A stretch of DNA of 62,896 bases from Actinosynnema pretiosum (GCF_024171695.1 NZ_JAMTCF010000032.1:1-62896), one strand, 5' to 3'; counted from the first letter of the stretch, positions 17,401 to 26,241 are shown. Numbers and translations: made by a program. The notes: generated by a model not told the origin, from the letters alone.

Positions 17401-17581
17401 GCAGCTGGAGCAGACGCCGCTGGACGAGCAGGGGGTGCGGGTCTGGTTGGAGAAGGTGCAGGAGGCGGCGGGGTCGAGCGTGGGGCCGGGGTACCGGGCG
17501 GAGGAGAACGCGGACTGCGACCGGTGCCCGGCGCGGACCTCGTGCCCGGTGCACGCCTCCGGGCGGCAGTTGGGGAAGTGA
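14429..17581 (+). CDS. adnA: Helicase-nuclease AdnA (UvrD-like, RecB-type nuclease with Fe-S cluster)
   Basis: A 1050-residue protein, the expected size for AdnA. The N-terminal superfamily 1 motor has Walker A GPGTGKTT, the AdnA-type Walker B VYVDDAQHLDP and QAVFSFRGA. The C-terminal RecB-like nuclease has GRVDRLE, VVDIKTAKT and QLAVYQLA, with Fe-S ligands in LSKCPVRW and CDRCPARTSC (C-x2-C-x5-C). With AdnB it resects double-strand breaks in actinobacteria that use AdnAB in place of RecBCD. GTG 14429 is the start; the frame extends upstream into the promoter of the ATL gene but without coding character. Confidence 0.94.
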   Translation: MAPNRTPLLVRGPSDPRPVPTWDAASRRVLEHPGGPLRVLGGPGTGKTTLIAETAARRVRAGAAPESVLVLTANRRAAEAMRAHLTALIRRTPDGEELPVVREPLVRTVHSYAFAVLRARAVRDGDPPPRLLAGPEQDAVVRELITGDVEAGARHWPERLRPALTLPGFAAELRDLLLRAVERGLAPEDLVALGEGHGRAEWVAAGLFGEQYEQVSLLASQGLAPAYDAAELVDNALLAFENDEVLLSGERARVRHVYVDDAQHLDPLQHALIRAVGSAADEFLLFGDPDQAVFSFRGADPRLLVDGDSPQVVLSRSHRLSSAVRAATAGLASRLPGASPAREVTPVGEGGTTQVRLFASEAQEASWVADRLRRAHLVDGVPWSRMAVVVRSATRSLPVIQRALLAAGVPVAVPGTDLPLARQPAVTPLLALLRCAAVPGSLDEDTAAMLLSSPLGGADPLALRRLRRGLRRLEIAAGRDRPSGELLVEVIEDRDRLVALEDAESAPARRVARLLRTARDSIRRGSSVEVVLWDLWQDTGLQDRWVAMSSRHGTTGMQADRDLDAIVALFETAAKYVDRLPGASPDGFADYLEAQHIVGDTLAAAAPVGEAVAVLTAHASAGQEWEVVAVPGVQEGAWPDLRLRGSLLGVERLVDLVSGVGAGASAVAPLLAEERRLLLVATSRARRVLLVSAVRGEDAQPSRFLDELEDAGDGETERRITPPERGLVLAELVGELRRVVCDPGESADRRDRAATQLARLAADGVPGAHPDTWYGLAPVTTDVPLWTEEHTVSVSPSTVETLSKCPVRWVVERHGGQDPAELASITGTLVHALAQAAASGAGEAELKEKLDEAWTAVDAGAPWFSRRERMRVERMLDAFLAWLSASRGQLTQVSVEEEISVDLPKAEGGPRLKVRGRVDRLETDRDGRPVVVDIKTAKTPVSKKDAQEHPQLAVYQLASALGGFTHLGLATDPGGAALLYVAKENKKTGAAQLEQTPLDEQGVRVWLEKVQEAAGSSVGPGYRAEENADCDRCPARTSCPVHASGRQLGK

Positions 17582-18430
17582 GCGGGGTGGGGGCGGGGTG
17601 AGGGGGTAGGCGCGGGCAGGGGCGAGCGGGGGCGGGGATGAGCGGGGAACGGACGGCCTGGGGGCGGGGTCGGCCGCTGGACACGCGCGGGGGTGACGCG
17701 GGCTGGGGCAGCGCGGGCGGGCTTGACGCAGGCGGGCTTGACGCAGGCTGGGACGGCGCGCGCGAGGGCGGCGCGGCCGGGATCGGACTTGGCGCGGACG
17801 GGCTCGGGCTTGGCGCGGGCACGCGCGGGATTGGCCCAGGCAGGCGCGGAGTGGGCGCGGACGGACGCGGAGTGGGCGCGGGCAAGGTGAGCGCGCCCCT
17901 GGGCGGGGTTGGCGCGGCCGGGTTCGGGGTTGGCGCGGGCACGCGCGGGGTTCGCGCGGCCAGCTCGCTGCTGCCCGGCTTCCACGTGCCTGTCCCGGCT
18001 TCACCCCTGGTACGCGCCTGCCCTCCGGCTGCCGCGCGCACCTCTGCCCCCTCTCGCGCTCGTGCCCTCAGGCGTGCCTGCACGCGCGCCCGGACCCGCG
18101 CCCGCGCCCGTGTCCGCGCACGCGCTTGGGCCCGCCCCCAGCCCCACGCCCACTCCTGCCTACAGGCCCATGCCTGGGCCTGCGCCCGCCCGCTCGCCCG
18201 CGCCCACCTCCTCGCCCGTCCCCACCTCAGCCGCCCCCACCCACTCCCCGCGATGCGCCCGACGTGCCGCACGCACCCACCGCACCCACCACACCCGCCA
18301 CGCCCGGTTCCCCAGGTGTGCTCCCCCGGCGCGTCGGGTACCGCCCCCACCGTGCCCCCACCCCCCGTTCGGCGTCGCCCCCGTGGTGACGGCGCTCACC
18401 CGCCCACCCCCGCGCGCCCCGCTGACCGGC
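17582..18430. repeat. Degenerate 18-nt repeats and strand-skew switch between adnA and adnB
   Basis: No convincing gene lies here. From about 17690 to 17960 the plus strand is G-rich, with degenerate 18-nt units such as GGGCTTGACGCAGGC (twice in tandem) and TTGGCGCGGGCACGCGCGGG (twice). From about 17980 to 18420 it becomes C-rich. The halves are partly complementary, so a long imperfect fold is possible. Open frames through it encode low-complexity Gly- or Ala/Arg-rich peptides and use third-position A or T unlike real genes here, so I do not call them. Confidence 0.75.
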
Positions 18431-18542
18431 CCCGTTGCAGTGGATCTTCCACTCCCCCCGGCCCGCCGACCGGGGTGGTTCGCGGATGACGTGGACAATG
18501 CCCAACGTGGTAGCGGCGGGTGGTGTCCAGCAAGGGGGTGCG

Positions 18543-21500
18543 GTGTCGCACGCGTCGCCCGCCGACATCGCCGACGCCCTCGGGCTGCACCCGCCGACGC
18601 CCGAGCAGGCCGCCGTCATCGCCTCGCCCACCGCCCCCTCGCTGGTCGTGGCGGGCGCGGGCGCGGGCAAGACCGAGACCATGGCCGCGCGGGTCGTCTA
18701 CCTGGTCGCGAACGGCGTCGTCACGCCCGACCGGGTCCTCGGCCTCACCTTCACCCGCAAGGCCGCGCGGCAGCTCGGCGAGCGGGTGCGCGGTCGGCTG
18801 CGCCGCCTGGCCGGGTCGCCGCTGCTCGACCGGCTCGACCCGTCCGGCCGCCGCCGCGCCGCCGTGCTCACCACCGAACCGGTCGTGCTCACCTACCACG
18901 CGTACGCGGGCCGCCTGGTCGGCGAGCACGGGCTGCGGCTGCCCGTGGAGCCCGGCGTGCGGCTGCTCACCGAGACCGCGTCGTGGCAGCTCGCGCACCG
19001 CGTGGTGTCGTCGTGGACCCAGGACCTGGACACCGACAAGATCCCCACCACGATCACCTCCTACCTGCTCTCCCTCGCGGGCGAGCTGGGCGAGCACCTG
19101 GTCGAGCCCGAGCAGCTCCTCGCGCACGCCGAGCACCTGTGCGCGCTGATCGAGCACGCCCCCAAGGCGCCGAGGCAGAAGGACGCCCTGCCCGAGAAGC
19201 TCCAGGACATCGTGGACGCCCAGCGCCTGCGCGTGGCCCTGCTGCCGCTGCTCGACGCCTACCGGGCCCGCAAGCGCCGCGACGCCGTCCTGGACTTCGC
19301 CGACCAGATGAGCCTCGCCGCCCGCCTGGCCGCCGAGCACCCGGAGGTGGTCGCGGGCGAGCGCGAGCGGTACGGGGCCGTGCTGCTCGACGAGTACCAG
19401 GACACCGGCCACGCCCAGCGCGTGCTGCTGCGCGCCCTGTTCGGCGACGGCGACCCGATGCCGGTCACCTCGGTCGGCGACCCCGCCCAGGCCATCTACG
19501 GCTGGCGCGGCGCGAGCGCGGCCAACCTGCCCCGGTTCCGCGAGGACTTCCCGCCCGCCGACAAGTACGAGCTGCTCACCAGCTTCCGCAACCCGCCCGA
19601 GGTGCTGCACCTGGCGAACGCCGTGTCCGGTCCGCTGCGCGCGGCGGGCCTGGACGTCGCCCCGCTGCGGCACCGCGAGGGCGTCGAGCCAGGCGACGTG
19701 CGGATCGGGCTGTTCGCCGACGTGCGCGCCGAGCTGGACTGGCTGGCCGACACCATCGCCGAGCAGTGGCGCGCCCACGTCGACACCAGCGACGAGCCGC
19801 CGACCGCCGCCGTGCTGGTGCGCCGCCGCTCGGACATGCCCGCGATCGCCGCCGTGCTGCGCGACCGGGGGCTGCCGGTGGAGGTCGTGGGACTGGGCGG
19901 GCTGCTGGACGAGCCGGAGGTGCGCGACCTGACCAGCGCCCTGCGCGTCCTGGTCGACCCGCTCGCGGGCAGCGCGGCGGCCCGGCTGCTCACCGGTTCC
20001 CGCTGGCGGATCGCCGCGTTCGACCTGGCCGCGATGTGGCAGCGCGCCCGCGACCTGGCGGGCGCGCCCGCGCGCAAGTCCCCGGACGACAACCCGCTGT
20101 CCGTGCTGGCCGACGCGCTGCCGGGCGAGCACGCCGAGCAGGCCGGGCTCGCGGACGCGCTCGACGACCCCGGCGACCCGTCCGCCTACTCGGCCGAGGG
20201 CTACCGCCGCATCCGGCGGCTCGGCGCGGAGCTGGCCGCGCTGCGCAGGCGGTTGACCCAGCCGCTGGCCGAGCTGGTCGCGGACGTGGAGCGGACGCTG
20301 CTGCTGGACATCGAGGCGGTCGCCCGGCCGGGCGGGGTGGGGCGGGCGCACCTGGACGCGTTCGCGGACGTGGTGTCGGACTTCGCGGCGGCCAGCCCGG
20401 CGGCGACCCTGCCCGCGCTGCTGGACTACCTGCGCACCGCCGAGCACGCCGAGGACGGCCTGGCGCCCGGCGAGGTCGAGGTGGTCGACAACCGGGTGCA
20501 GCTGGTGACGATGCACTCGGCCAAGGGTCTGGAGTGGCGGATCGTCGCCGTGCCGCACGTGGTGAAGGACGTCTTCCCCGGTCGGCGGAAGTCGGCGTCG
20601 TGGCTGAAGTCGGTGACCGAGCTGCCCGCCGCGCTGCGCGGCGACGCCCAGGACCTGCCCGAGCTGCGGATCCCCGGCGGGGCGAACCGCAAGGAGGTCG
20701 AGGAGGCGCTCGACCGGCACGCGGACGAGTTCGAGGAGCGGCGGCTGGTCGAGGAGCGGCGGCTGCTGTACGTGGCGCTGACCAGGTCCGAGCACAGCCT
20801 GCTGGTGTCGGGGCACTGGTGGGGCGAGACGGGCGCGAGCCCGAAGGGCCCGTCGGCGTTCCTGACCGAGCTGCGCGAGGTCGTGGCGGGCGCGGAGCAC
20901 CCGCCCGCCGACGTGGTGCACTGGGCGCAGGCGCCGGGCGTGGAGGACGAGAACCCCCTCGCGGCGCAGGCGAAGACGGCCCAGTGGCCCGCCGACCCGC
21001 TGGGCTCGCGGCGCGACGCGGTGTCCGAGGGCGCGGCCCTGGTGGTCGCCGCCCTGGACCGGCTGCGCGAGACCGCCGCCGCCACCGCTGAGCGCTCGGC
21101 GGACGAGGGCGCGGCGGGCGGGGACGACGAGCCCGCCGCGACCGGACCCGAGGACGGGACGGCCGACGCGGACGAGGAGTGGGTGCCGCCGGACGACGAG
21201 TGGCTGCCCTCGGACGAGGAGGAACCCCCGCCGCCACCGGAGGACCCGGACGGCGACTGGGCGGAGTGGACGCCCCCGGACGAGCCCTGGGACGACGGCG
21301 CACCCTCGGACAACCCCGACCGGGGAGCGACCGCCCCTGACCACGGGCCCGAGCACGGACCCGACTCCGAGGCCGAGTCAGGGCCCACGCCCGAGACCGA
21401 ACCTGTGGCCGAGGCCGCGCAAGACGCCGCGCCCACGCCCGAGGCCGGACCAGGGGCCGAGGCCGCGCACAACGCTGGCCCCGCGCCCGAACCCGAGGTC

Positions 21501-22610
21501 ACGCACAACGCCGAATCCGCGCCTGCGGCCGAGGCAGCCCACGACGCCGATTCCGCGCCTGCGACCGAGTCCGGGACCGGGCCGGAGTCCGGGCCTGGAC
21601 CCGGAACCGAGGCCGGGTCAGGGCCCGGCTCCGCGCCTGCGGCCGAGTCCGAGGCCGACTCCACGCCCGCACCCGACCCAGGCACCGGGGCGGTGTCGGC
21701 TGCCAGGCTGAGCGCGGGCGGTCGGACCTCCGTCGTGCTGCCCGGTACCGGTACCGGTACCCCGTCGGGGGTCGCCCCCGAAGGTGATTCGGTATCGCCC
21801 GAAGGGGCGGATCTCGCGCAGGCGCACCCCGGTACGCCCACCGACGCCGCCCCCCTACCCGAGGACCCCACCGACCTCACCGACCCGGCCGACCCCAACG
21901 CCACCGATCCCGACTCGGCCGACCCCGAGGGCTGGGCGCGGGACGTCGACGTGCTGCTCGCCGAGCGGGCCGCCGCCATGGACCGGCGCGAGCGCGTCCT
22001 GCTGCCCGAGCACCTGTCGGTCAGCCAGCTGGTCGAGCTGGCCACCGACCCCGACCAGCTGGCCCGCCGCCTGCGCCGCCCGCTGCCGTTCCCGCCGAAC
22101 CCGCTCGCCCGCCGGGGCACCGCGTTCCACACCTGGCTGGAGCGGCGGTTCGGGGCGGTTCGGCTGCTGGAGCTGGACGAGCTGCCCGGCGCGGCCGACG
22201 AGGACGCCGTGCTGGACAGCGAGCTGGGGCGCCTGCAGGACGCGTTCCTCGCCAGCGCCTGGGCCGACCGCACGCCGCACGCCGTCGAGGTGCCCTTCGA
22301 GGCCGAGGTGGACGGGCTCGCGGTGCGCGGGCGGATGGACGCCGTGTTCGCCGACCCCGACGGCGGGTGGACCGTCGTCGACTGGAAGACCGGCCGGGTG
22401 CCCGACGCCGACCGGCTGCCGCCGCTGTCGGTGCAGCTCGCGGCGTACCGGCTGGCCTGGTCGGCGCTGTCGGGCAGCCCGGTCGAGCTGGTCAGGGCCG
22501 CCTTCCACTACGTCCGCGACGACCGCACGCTCCGCCCCGCCGACCTGCTCGACGCCGAGGGGCTGCGCGCCCTCATCCGCACGGTGCCCGATCTCCGCCC
22601 GAAGGAGTGA
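18543..22610 (+). CDS. adnB: Helicase-nuclease AdnB with a long acidic linker
   Basis: The motor subunit of AdnAB: Walker A GAGAGKTETM, LLDEYQDTGHAQR (Walker B), YGWRGA, and a C-terminal RecB-type nuclease with RRGTAFHTWLE, GRMDAVF, VVDWKTG and QLAAYRLAW. At 1355 residues it is some 250 longer than mycobacterial AdnB (about 1100). The excess is an acidic Pro/Glu/Asp/Ala-rich, probably disordered stretch (about residues 850-1130) between the motor and nuclease domains, with repeated units like ESGPTPETEP and EAAHDADSAP. The start is uncertain: GTG 18543 follows AAGGGGG, and ATG 18486 is an alternative. The stop lies 9 bp from a convergent gene. Confidence 0.92.
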   Translation: MSHASPADIADALGLHPPTPEQAAVIASPTAPSLVVAGAGAGKTETMAARVVYLVANGVVTPDRVLGLTFTRKAARQLGERVRGRLRRLAGSPLLDRLDPSGRRRAAVLTTEPVVLTYHAYAGRLVGEHGLRLPVEPGVRLLTETASWQLAHRVVSSWTQDLDTDKIPTTITSYLLSLAGELGEHLVEPEQLLAHAEHLCALIEHAPKAPRQKDALPEKLQDIVDAQRLRVALLPLLDAYRARKRRDAVLDFADQMSLAARLAAEHPEVVAGERERYGAVLLDEYQDTGHAQRVLLRALFGDGDPMPVTSVGDPAQAIYGWRGASAANLPRFREDFPPADKYELLTSFRNPPEVLHLANAVSGPLRAAGLDVAPLRHREGVEPGDVRIGLFADVRAELDWLADTIAEQWRAHVDTSDEPPTAAVLVRRRSDMPAIAAVLRDRGLPVEVVGLGGLLDEPEVRDLTSALRVLVDPLAGSAAARLLTGSRWRIAAFDLAAMWQRARDLAGAPARKSPDDNPLSVLADALPGEHAEQAGLADALDDPGDPSAYSAEGYRRIRRLGAELAALRRRLTQPLAELVADVERTLLLDIEAVARPGGVGRAHLDAFADVVSDFAAASPAATLPALLDYLRTAEHAEDGLAPGEVEVVDNRVQLVTMHSAKGLEWRIVAVPHVVKDVFPGRRKSASWLKSVTELPAALRGDAQDLPELRIPGGANRKEVEEALDRHADEFEERRLVEERRLLYVALTRSEHSLLVSGHWWGETGASPKGPSAFLTELREVVAGAEHPPADVVHWAQAPGVEDENPLAAQAKTAQWPADPLGSRRDAVSEGAALVVAALDRLRETAAATAERSADEGAAGGDDEPAATGPEDGTADADEEWVPPDDEWLPSDEEEPPPPPEDPDGDWAEWTPPDEPWDDGAPSDNPDRGATAPDHGPEHGPDSEAESGPTPETEPVAEAAQDAAPTPEAGPGAEAAHNAGPAPEPEVTHNAESAPAAEAAHDADSAPATESGTGPESGPGPGTEAGSGPGSAPAAESEADSTPAPDPGTGAVSAARLSAGGRTSVVLPGTGTGTPSGVAPEGDSVSPEGADLAQAHPGTPTDAAPLPEDPTDLTDPADPNATDPDSADPEGWARDVDVLLAERAAAMDRRERVLLPEHLSVSQLVELATDPDQLARRLRRPLPFPPNPLARRGTAFHTWLERRFGAVRLLELDELPGAADEDAVLDSELGRLQDAFLASAWADRTPHAVEVPFEAEVDGLAVRGRMDAVFADPDGGWTVVDWKTGRVPDADRLPPLSVQLAAYRLAWSALSGSPVELVRAAFHYVRDDRTLRPADLLDAEGLRALIRTVPDLRPKE

Positions 22611-22619
22611 GCCGGGCCC

Positions 22620-23165
22620 TCAGGAGTTGACCCGAGCGTGGTCGGGGACCTCCTTGAGCACCCGCTCGTACAGCACTTCCAGCAGCCACCGCCCGAACAG
22701 CGACGACCCGAACTCCGCCGACCGGTCCTCCGGCGGCACGACCAGCTCGGCCGGGGCGTCCTCGTCCTCGTCGTCGACCGCGACCACCCCGATCCCGTAG
22801 TAGTCCAGCTCGATCAGCGGCCAGGCGGCGTCGCGCTGCGCGGCGGGCAGCACGACCGCGCAGGGCGCGAGGGTCATCAGCGTCCCGCAGGCCTGGAGCG
22901 CCCGGTCGGCGGTGCACTCCCCCACGAGCACCCCGACCAGCTCGACGGCGGAGACGGGCAGGCGGTCGTGGACGGAGGGCTCGAACCAGGAGCGGAACCA
23001 GGACGGGTCGGCGTGCGGCGGCCAGTCGTTCGCGCTCCGCCACCGGTGCACGTCGGCGCGGAGCCGCACGACGGCTGACACCCGCTGGCCGAGTACGGCG
23101 ACGTCCGGGACCACGATCCCGCGCCACCCGAGTGCCGTGGCGGCACGGTGCAGTAGCGGTTGCAC
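22620..23165 (-). CDS. Conserved-looking hypothetical protein
   Basis: A 181-residue soluble protein that I do not recognise. It has no signal peptide or membrane segment. Features are a Trp-rich early region (DVHRWRSANDWPPHADPSWF), a hydrophobic core around residue 90-105, an acidic patch (VVAVDDEDEDAP) and a basic amphipathic C-terminus. Codon use is typical of the genome, supporting a real gene. It converges on adnB with only 9 bp between stops. GTG start at 23165 lies in a short AT-containing stretch. Confidence 0.75.
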   Translation of the reverse strand: MQPLLHRAATALGWRGIVVPDVAVLGQRVSAVVRLRADVHRWRSANDWPPHADPSWFRSWFEPSVHDRLPVSAVELVGVLVGECTADRALQACGTLMTLAPCAVVLPAAQRDAAWPLIELDYYGIGVVAVDDEDEDAPAELVVPPEDRSAEFGSSLFGRWLLEVLYERVLKEVPDHARVNS

Positions 23166-23245
23166 TAGTGCATCCTAGGTCTAGTCGCGATGTGAGCGGC
23201 AGGAGCAACAGCCGGCCCGGTCGCCGAGCGGTCGCCTGGCGCGGA

Positions 23246-23629
23246 TCAGCGGGCGTCCCTGCGCACTCTCAACGCCCACAGCACCAACGGCACTTGGAGC
23301 GGGAGGCGGCCCCAGGCGAGTGTCCTCGCGCGGGCGGAGTCCCGTCGGTAGTCGTAAGCCATTTTCACATTCGCCGGGAAGACCGCGACGAAGAACCCCG
23401 CGGCGAGCAGCGCGCCCGCGCTCCTGGTGCGCGGCGCGGCCACGGCGGCGGCCAGCGCCAGCTCGGCGACGCCGGAGGCGTTCGTCCAGGTCCGGGGGCT
23501 GCCGGGCAGCGCGCGCGGCACGATCGAGTCGAACGCCGCAGGCCGGGCGAAGTGCGCGAGCCCGGCCACGCCCAGCAGGCCTGCCAGTGCCAGCGCCCGG
23601 ACCGACCGGGATCGAGCGGGGTGGTGCAT
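23246..23629 (-). CDS. DoxX-like small integral membrane protein
   Basis: A 127-residue protein with four predicted membrane helices (about 8-26, 45-65, 70-88, 98-120) and the DoxX/SURF4-like pattern (GVAGLAHFARPAAF, NVKMAYDYRR). DoxX-like proteins are membrane redox-linked or of unknown role. It diverges from the M20 peptidase gene; the 59-bp gap must hold both promoters. ATG 23629 is preferred over an in-frame GTG three codons upstream. Confidence 0.85.
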   Translation of the reverse strand: MHHPARSRSVRALALAGLLGVAGLAHFARPAAFDSIVPRALPGSPRTWTNASGVAELALAAAVAAPRTRSAGALLAAGFFVAVFPANVKMAYDYRRDSARARTLAWGRLPLQVPLVLWALRVRRDAR

Positions 23630-23688
23630 GACCCCCACCCTGTCACGCGTGCCCCGGCTCCGCGCTACCAGGGTTATCCTCCCGCACC

Positions 23689-25128
23689 GTGAGCGGTGAT
23701 CCGGAAAATTCCGAACATCCCGAGCCCCCCGAGCGCGCGGCGACGACCGCGCGGGCCGACGAGTTCCTCGCCGGTCTGCGGGACTGGCTCGCCATTCCCT
23801 CCATCGGGGTTGACCCGGCCCACCACGGCGACGTCGCCCGGTCGGCCGCCTGGCTCGCCGAGGCGCTGCGCGCCGACGGCTGGCCCGACGTGCGCGTCTG
23901 GGACGAGGGGCCCGCCCAGCCCGCCGTCTACGCCCACTGGCCGTCCGCCGACCCGGACGCCCCCGTCGTGCTGATCTACGGCCACCACGACGTGCAACCG
24001 GTCGACCCGGTCGAGCGGTGGACCCGTCCCCCGTTCGAGCCGACCCTGGTCGGCGAGGAGCTGTTCGGGCGCGGGGCCAGCGACGACAAGGGCCAGGTCG
24101 CCATGCACCTGCTGGGCGTGCGCGCCCACCTGGCCGCGACCGGCCGCAGCACCCCCGCGGTCACGCTCAAGCTGTTCGTCGAGGGCGAGGAGGAGGGCGG
24201 CTCGCCGCACATCACCCGCACCCTCGCCGACCACGGCGCCGAGCTGGACTGCGACCTGGTCGTCTTCACCGACACCCCGCTGTACTCGCGCGAGGCCCCG
24301 ACCGTGTGCACCGGCCAGCGCGGCGTCTACGGCGCCGAGGTCGTCCTCACCGGCGGCGGCGCCGACGTCCACTCCGGACGGGCGGGCGGCAGCATCCCCA
24401 ACCCGGCCACCGCGCTCGCCAAGCTCGTCGCGGCCCTGCACGACGACGACGGCCGCGTCCAGCTCCCCGGCTTCTACGACCACGTCGTGCTGCCCACGGA
24501 CGTCGAGCGCGCCGCCTACGCCTCCCTCCCGTTCGACGAGCAGGTGTGGCTGACCAACTCCGGTCGGGCGCGCGGCCTGTCCGGCGAGACCGGCTGGTCC
24601 ACCCTCGAACGCGTCTGGGTGCGCCCCACCGCCGAGGTCAACGGCCTGGTCGCGGGCTACACCGGTCCCGGCCTGAAGACCGTCGTGCCCGCCGACGCCC
24701 GCGTGAAGCTGTCGTTCCGGCTGGTGCCGGGCCAGCGCCCCGAGCACGTGGCGCGGGCGCTGCGCGAGTTCGTCGCCGCGCACACCCCCGACGGCCTGAC
24801 CGCCGAGATCGTCAGCCGGGGCGACGGGGTCCCGCCGTACGCGGTGGACGTCGCGCACCCGGCGGTCGGCGCGGTCCGCGACGCCCTCGAGGGCGCCCTC
24901 GGCAAGCCGGTCCGGTTCAGCCGCACCGGCGGCTCCGGTCCCGCCGCCGTGCTGCACGAGACGCTGGCCGTGCCGGTCGTCTACTTCGGCGTGGCGCTGC
25001 CCGACGACAACATCCACGCCCCCGACGAGCGGGTCGTCGTGCCGCTGCTGCTCTCCGGGGCCGAGGCGCTGGCCGTGCTGTGGCGCACCCTGCCCGAGCG
25101 GCTCGCGAGCGGGGAGCCACCGGCGTGA
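23689..25128 (+). CDS. M20 family dipeptidase/carboxypeptidase
   Basis: A 479-residue M20 metallopeptidase. Metal-site motifs are complete: YGHHDVQP, GASDDKGQ (bridging Asp), VEGEEEGGS (catalytic Glu and ligand), and a C-terminal NIHAPDERV His. The dimerisation lid carries DVHSGRAGG and FSRTGGSGPAA. It belongs to the dipeptidase branch acting on peptides in the cytoplasm. GTG 23689. Its stop codon overlaps the start of the next gene by one base (TGATG), implying translational coupling to the K+ channel. Confidence 0.93.
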   Translation: MSGDPENSEHPEPPERAATTARADEFLAGLRDWLAIPSIGVDPAHHGDVARSAAWLAEALRADGWPDVRVWDEGPAQPAVYAHWPSADPDAPVVLIYGHHDVQPVDPVERWTRPPFEPTLVGEELFGRGASDDKGQVAMHLLGVRAHLAATGRSTPAVTLKLFVEGEEEGGSPHITRTLADHGAELDCDLVVFTDTPLYSREAPTVCTGQRGVYGAEVVLTGGGADVHSGRAGGSIPNPATALAKLVAALHDDDGRVQLPGFYDHVVLPTDVERAAYASLPFDEQVWLTNSGRARGLSGETGWSTLERVWVRPTAEVNGLVAGYTGPGLKTVVPADARVKLSFRLVPGQRPEHVARALREFVAAHTPDGLTAEIVSRGDGVPPYAVDVAHPAVGAVRDALEGALGKPVRFSRTGGSGPAAVLHETLAVPVVYFGVALPDDNIHAPDERVVVPLLLSGAEALAVLWRTLPERLASGEPPA

Positions 25129-26207
25129 TGAAGCACCTCATGGGGGAGCCGCTGAGCGAGCGCCCCGGCCACTCCCTCGTGGGCGTCGTCAAGATGCCCG
25201 ACACGGTGCAGAGCCCGGTCCAGGCGATCATGAAGCGGGTGATCGGCGCGCTGGCCGCGCTGATCGCCGCCGTGCTCATCGTCTACCTGGACCGGGACGG
25301 CTACCGCGACGTCAACGGCGACGGCCTGTCGCTGCTCGACGCGGTGTACTACGCGACGGTGTCGCTGTCCACGACCGGCTACGGCGACATCACCCCGGCC
25401 AGCTCGTCGGCCAGGCTCATCAACGTGCTCGTGATCACCCCGCTGCGGGTGCTGTTCCTGATCGTCCTGGTCGGCACGACCCTCGAAGTGCTCACCGAGC
25501 GCTCCCGCCAGGCCTTGCGCATTCAGAAGTGGAGGACCAAGGTGCGCGACCACGTGGTCGTCATCGGGTACGGGACGAAGGGCCGCTCCGCGGTGAGCGC
25601 CCTGCTCGGCGACGGGGCGGACCCCGGCTCGATCGTCGTGGTGGACACCGCCCAGTCGGCGCTGGACGCGGCGTCCGCGATCGGCCTGGTGACCGTGCTC
25701 GGCTCGGGGACCAGCAACGACGTGCTGAAGGTCGCCGGGGTGCCGAGGGCGCGGGCGGTGGTGGTCGCGGCGAACCGGGACGACACCGCCGTGCTGGTCA
25801 CCCTGACCGCGCGCGAACTGGCCCGCGACGGCGCGCAGGTCGTGGCGGCGGTGCGGGAGCGGGAGAACGAGCACCTGCTGCGCCAGTCCGGCGCGGACTC
25901 GGTGGTGGTCTCCAGCGAGACGGCCGGGCGGCTGCTCGGCATGGCCACCGCGACGCCGACCGTGGTCGACATGGTGGAGGACCTGCTCACCCCGGACTCG
26001 GGGCTGGCGATCGCGGAGCGGGACGTCGAGCCGGAGGAGATCGGCGGGTCGCCGAGGCACCTGTCGGACATCGTGCTGGGCGTGGTGCGGGGCGGGAAGC
26101 TGTACCGGATCGACGCGGCCGAGGCGGACGCGGTGGAGGCGGGCGACAAGCTGCTGTACGTGAAGAAGGTGACGCCGCCGGAGGAGGACGAGCTCGTCCG
26201 GCGCTGA
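25128..26207 (+). CDS. Potassium channel with RCK/TrkA-N domain
   Basis: A 359-residue two-helix channel: membrane helix 1 (about 37-54), pore with selectivity filter TTGYGD (82-87), helix 2 (about 95-115), then a cytoplasmic TrkA-N Rossmann domain (GYGTKGRSAVSALL) and a TrkA-C-like tail. This is the homologue of mycobacterial Rv3200c, which lies beside adnB and nudC; here an unknown protein, DoxX and M20 genes intervene between adnB and the channel. Start ATG 25128 overlaps the M20 stop. A strong hairpin follows (26220-26241). Confidence 0.93.
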   Translation: MKHLMGEPLSERPGHSLVGVVKMPDTVQSPVQAIMKRVIGALAALIAAVLIVYLDRDGYRDVNGDGLSLLDAVYYATVSLSTTGYGDITPASSSARLINVLVITPLRVLFLIVLVGTTLEVLTERSRQALRIQKWRTKVRDHVVVIGYGTKGRSAVSALLGDGADPGSIVVVDTAQSALDAASAIGLVTVLGSGTSNDVLKVAGVPRARAVVVAANRDDTAVLVTLTARELARDGAQVVAAVRERENEHLLRQSGADSVVVSSETAGRLLGMATATPTVVDMVEDLLTPDSGLAIAERDVEPEEIGGSPRHLSDIVLGVVRGGKLYRIDAAEADAVEAGDKLLYVKKVTPPEEDELVRR

Positions 26208-26219
26208 TCCCCCGACCGG

Positions 26220-26241
26220 GGCCGTCCCGCACGGGGCGGCC
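26220..26241 (+). terminator. Hairpin after the K+ channel gene
   Basis: GGCCG-T-CCCG / CGGG-G-CGGCC stem with a 2-nt loop, 12 bp after the stop. It is followed immediately by four to five tandem GGCTCC units (about 26243-26270). Confidence 0.7.

Noticed and set aside
17638..18489. Gly/Ala-rich 283-residue open frame between adnA and adnB
   Set aside because: Low-complexity repeats, third codon positions not GC-biased as in real genes here, and frames on both strands look alike; treated as repetitive spacer.
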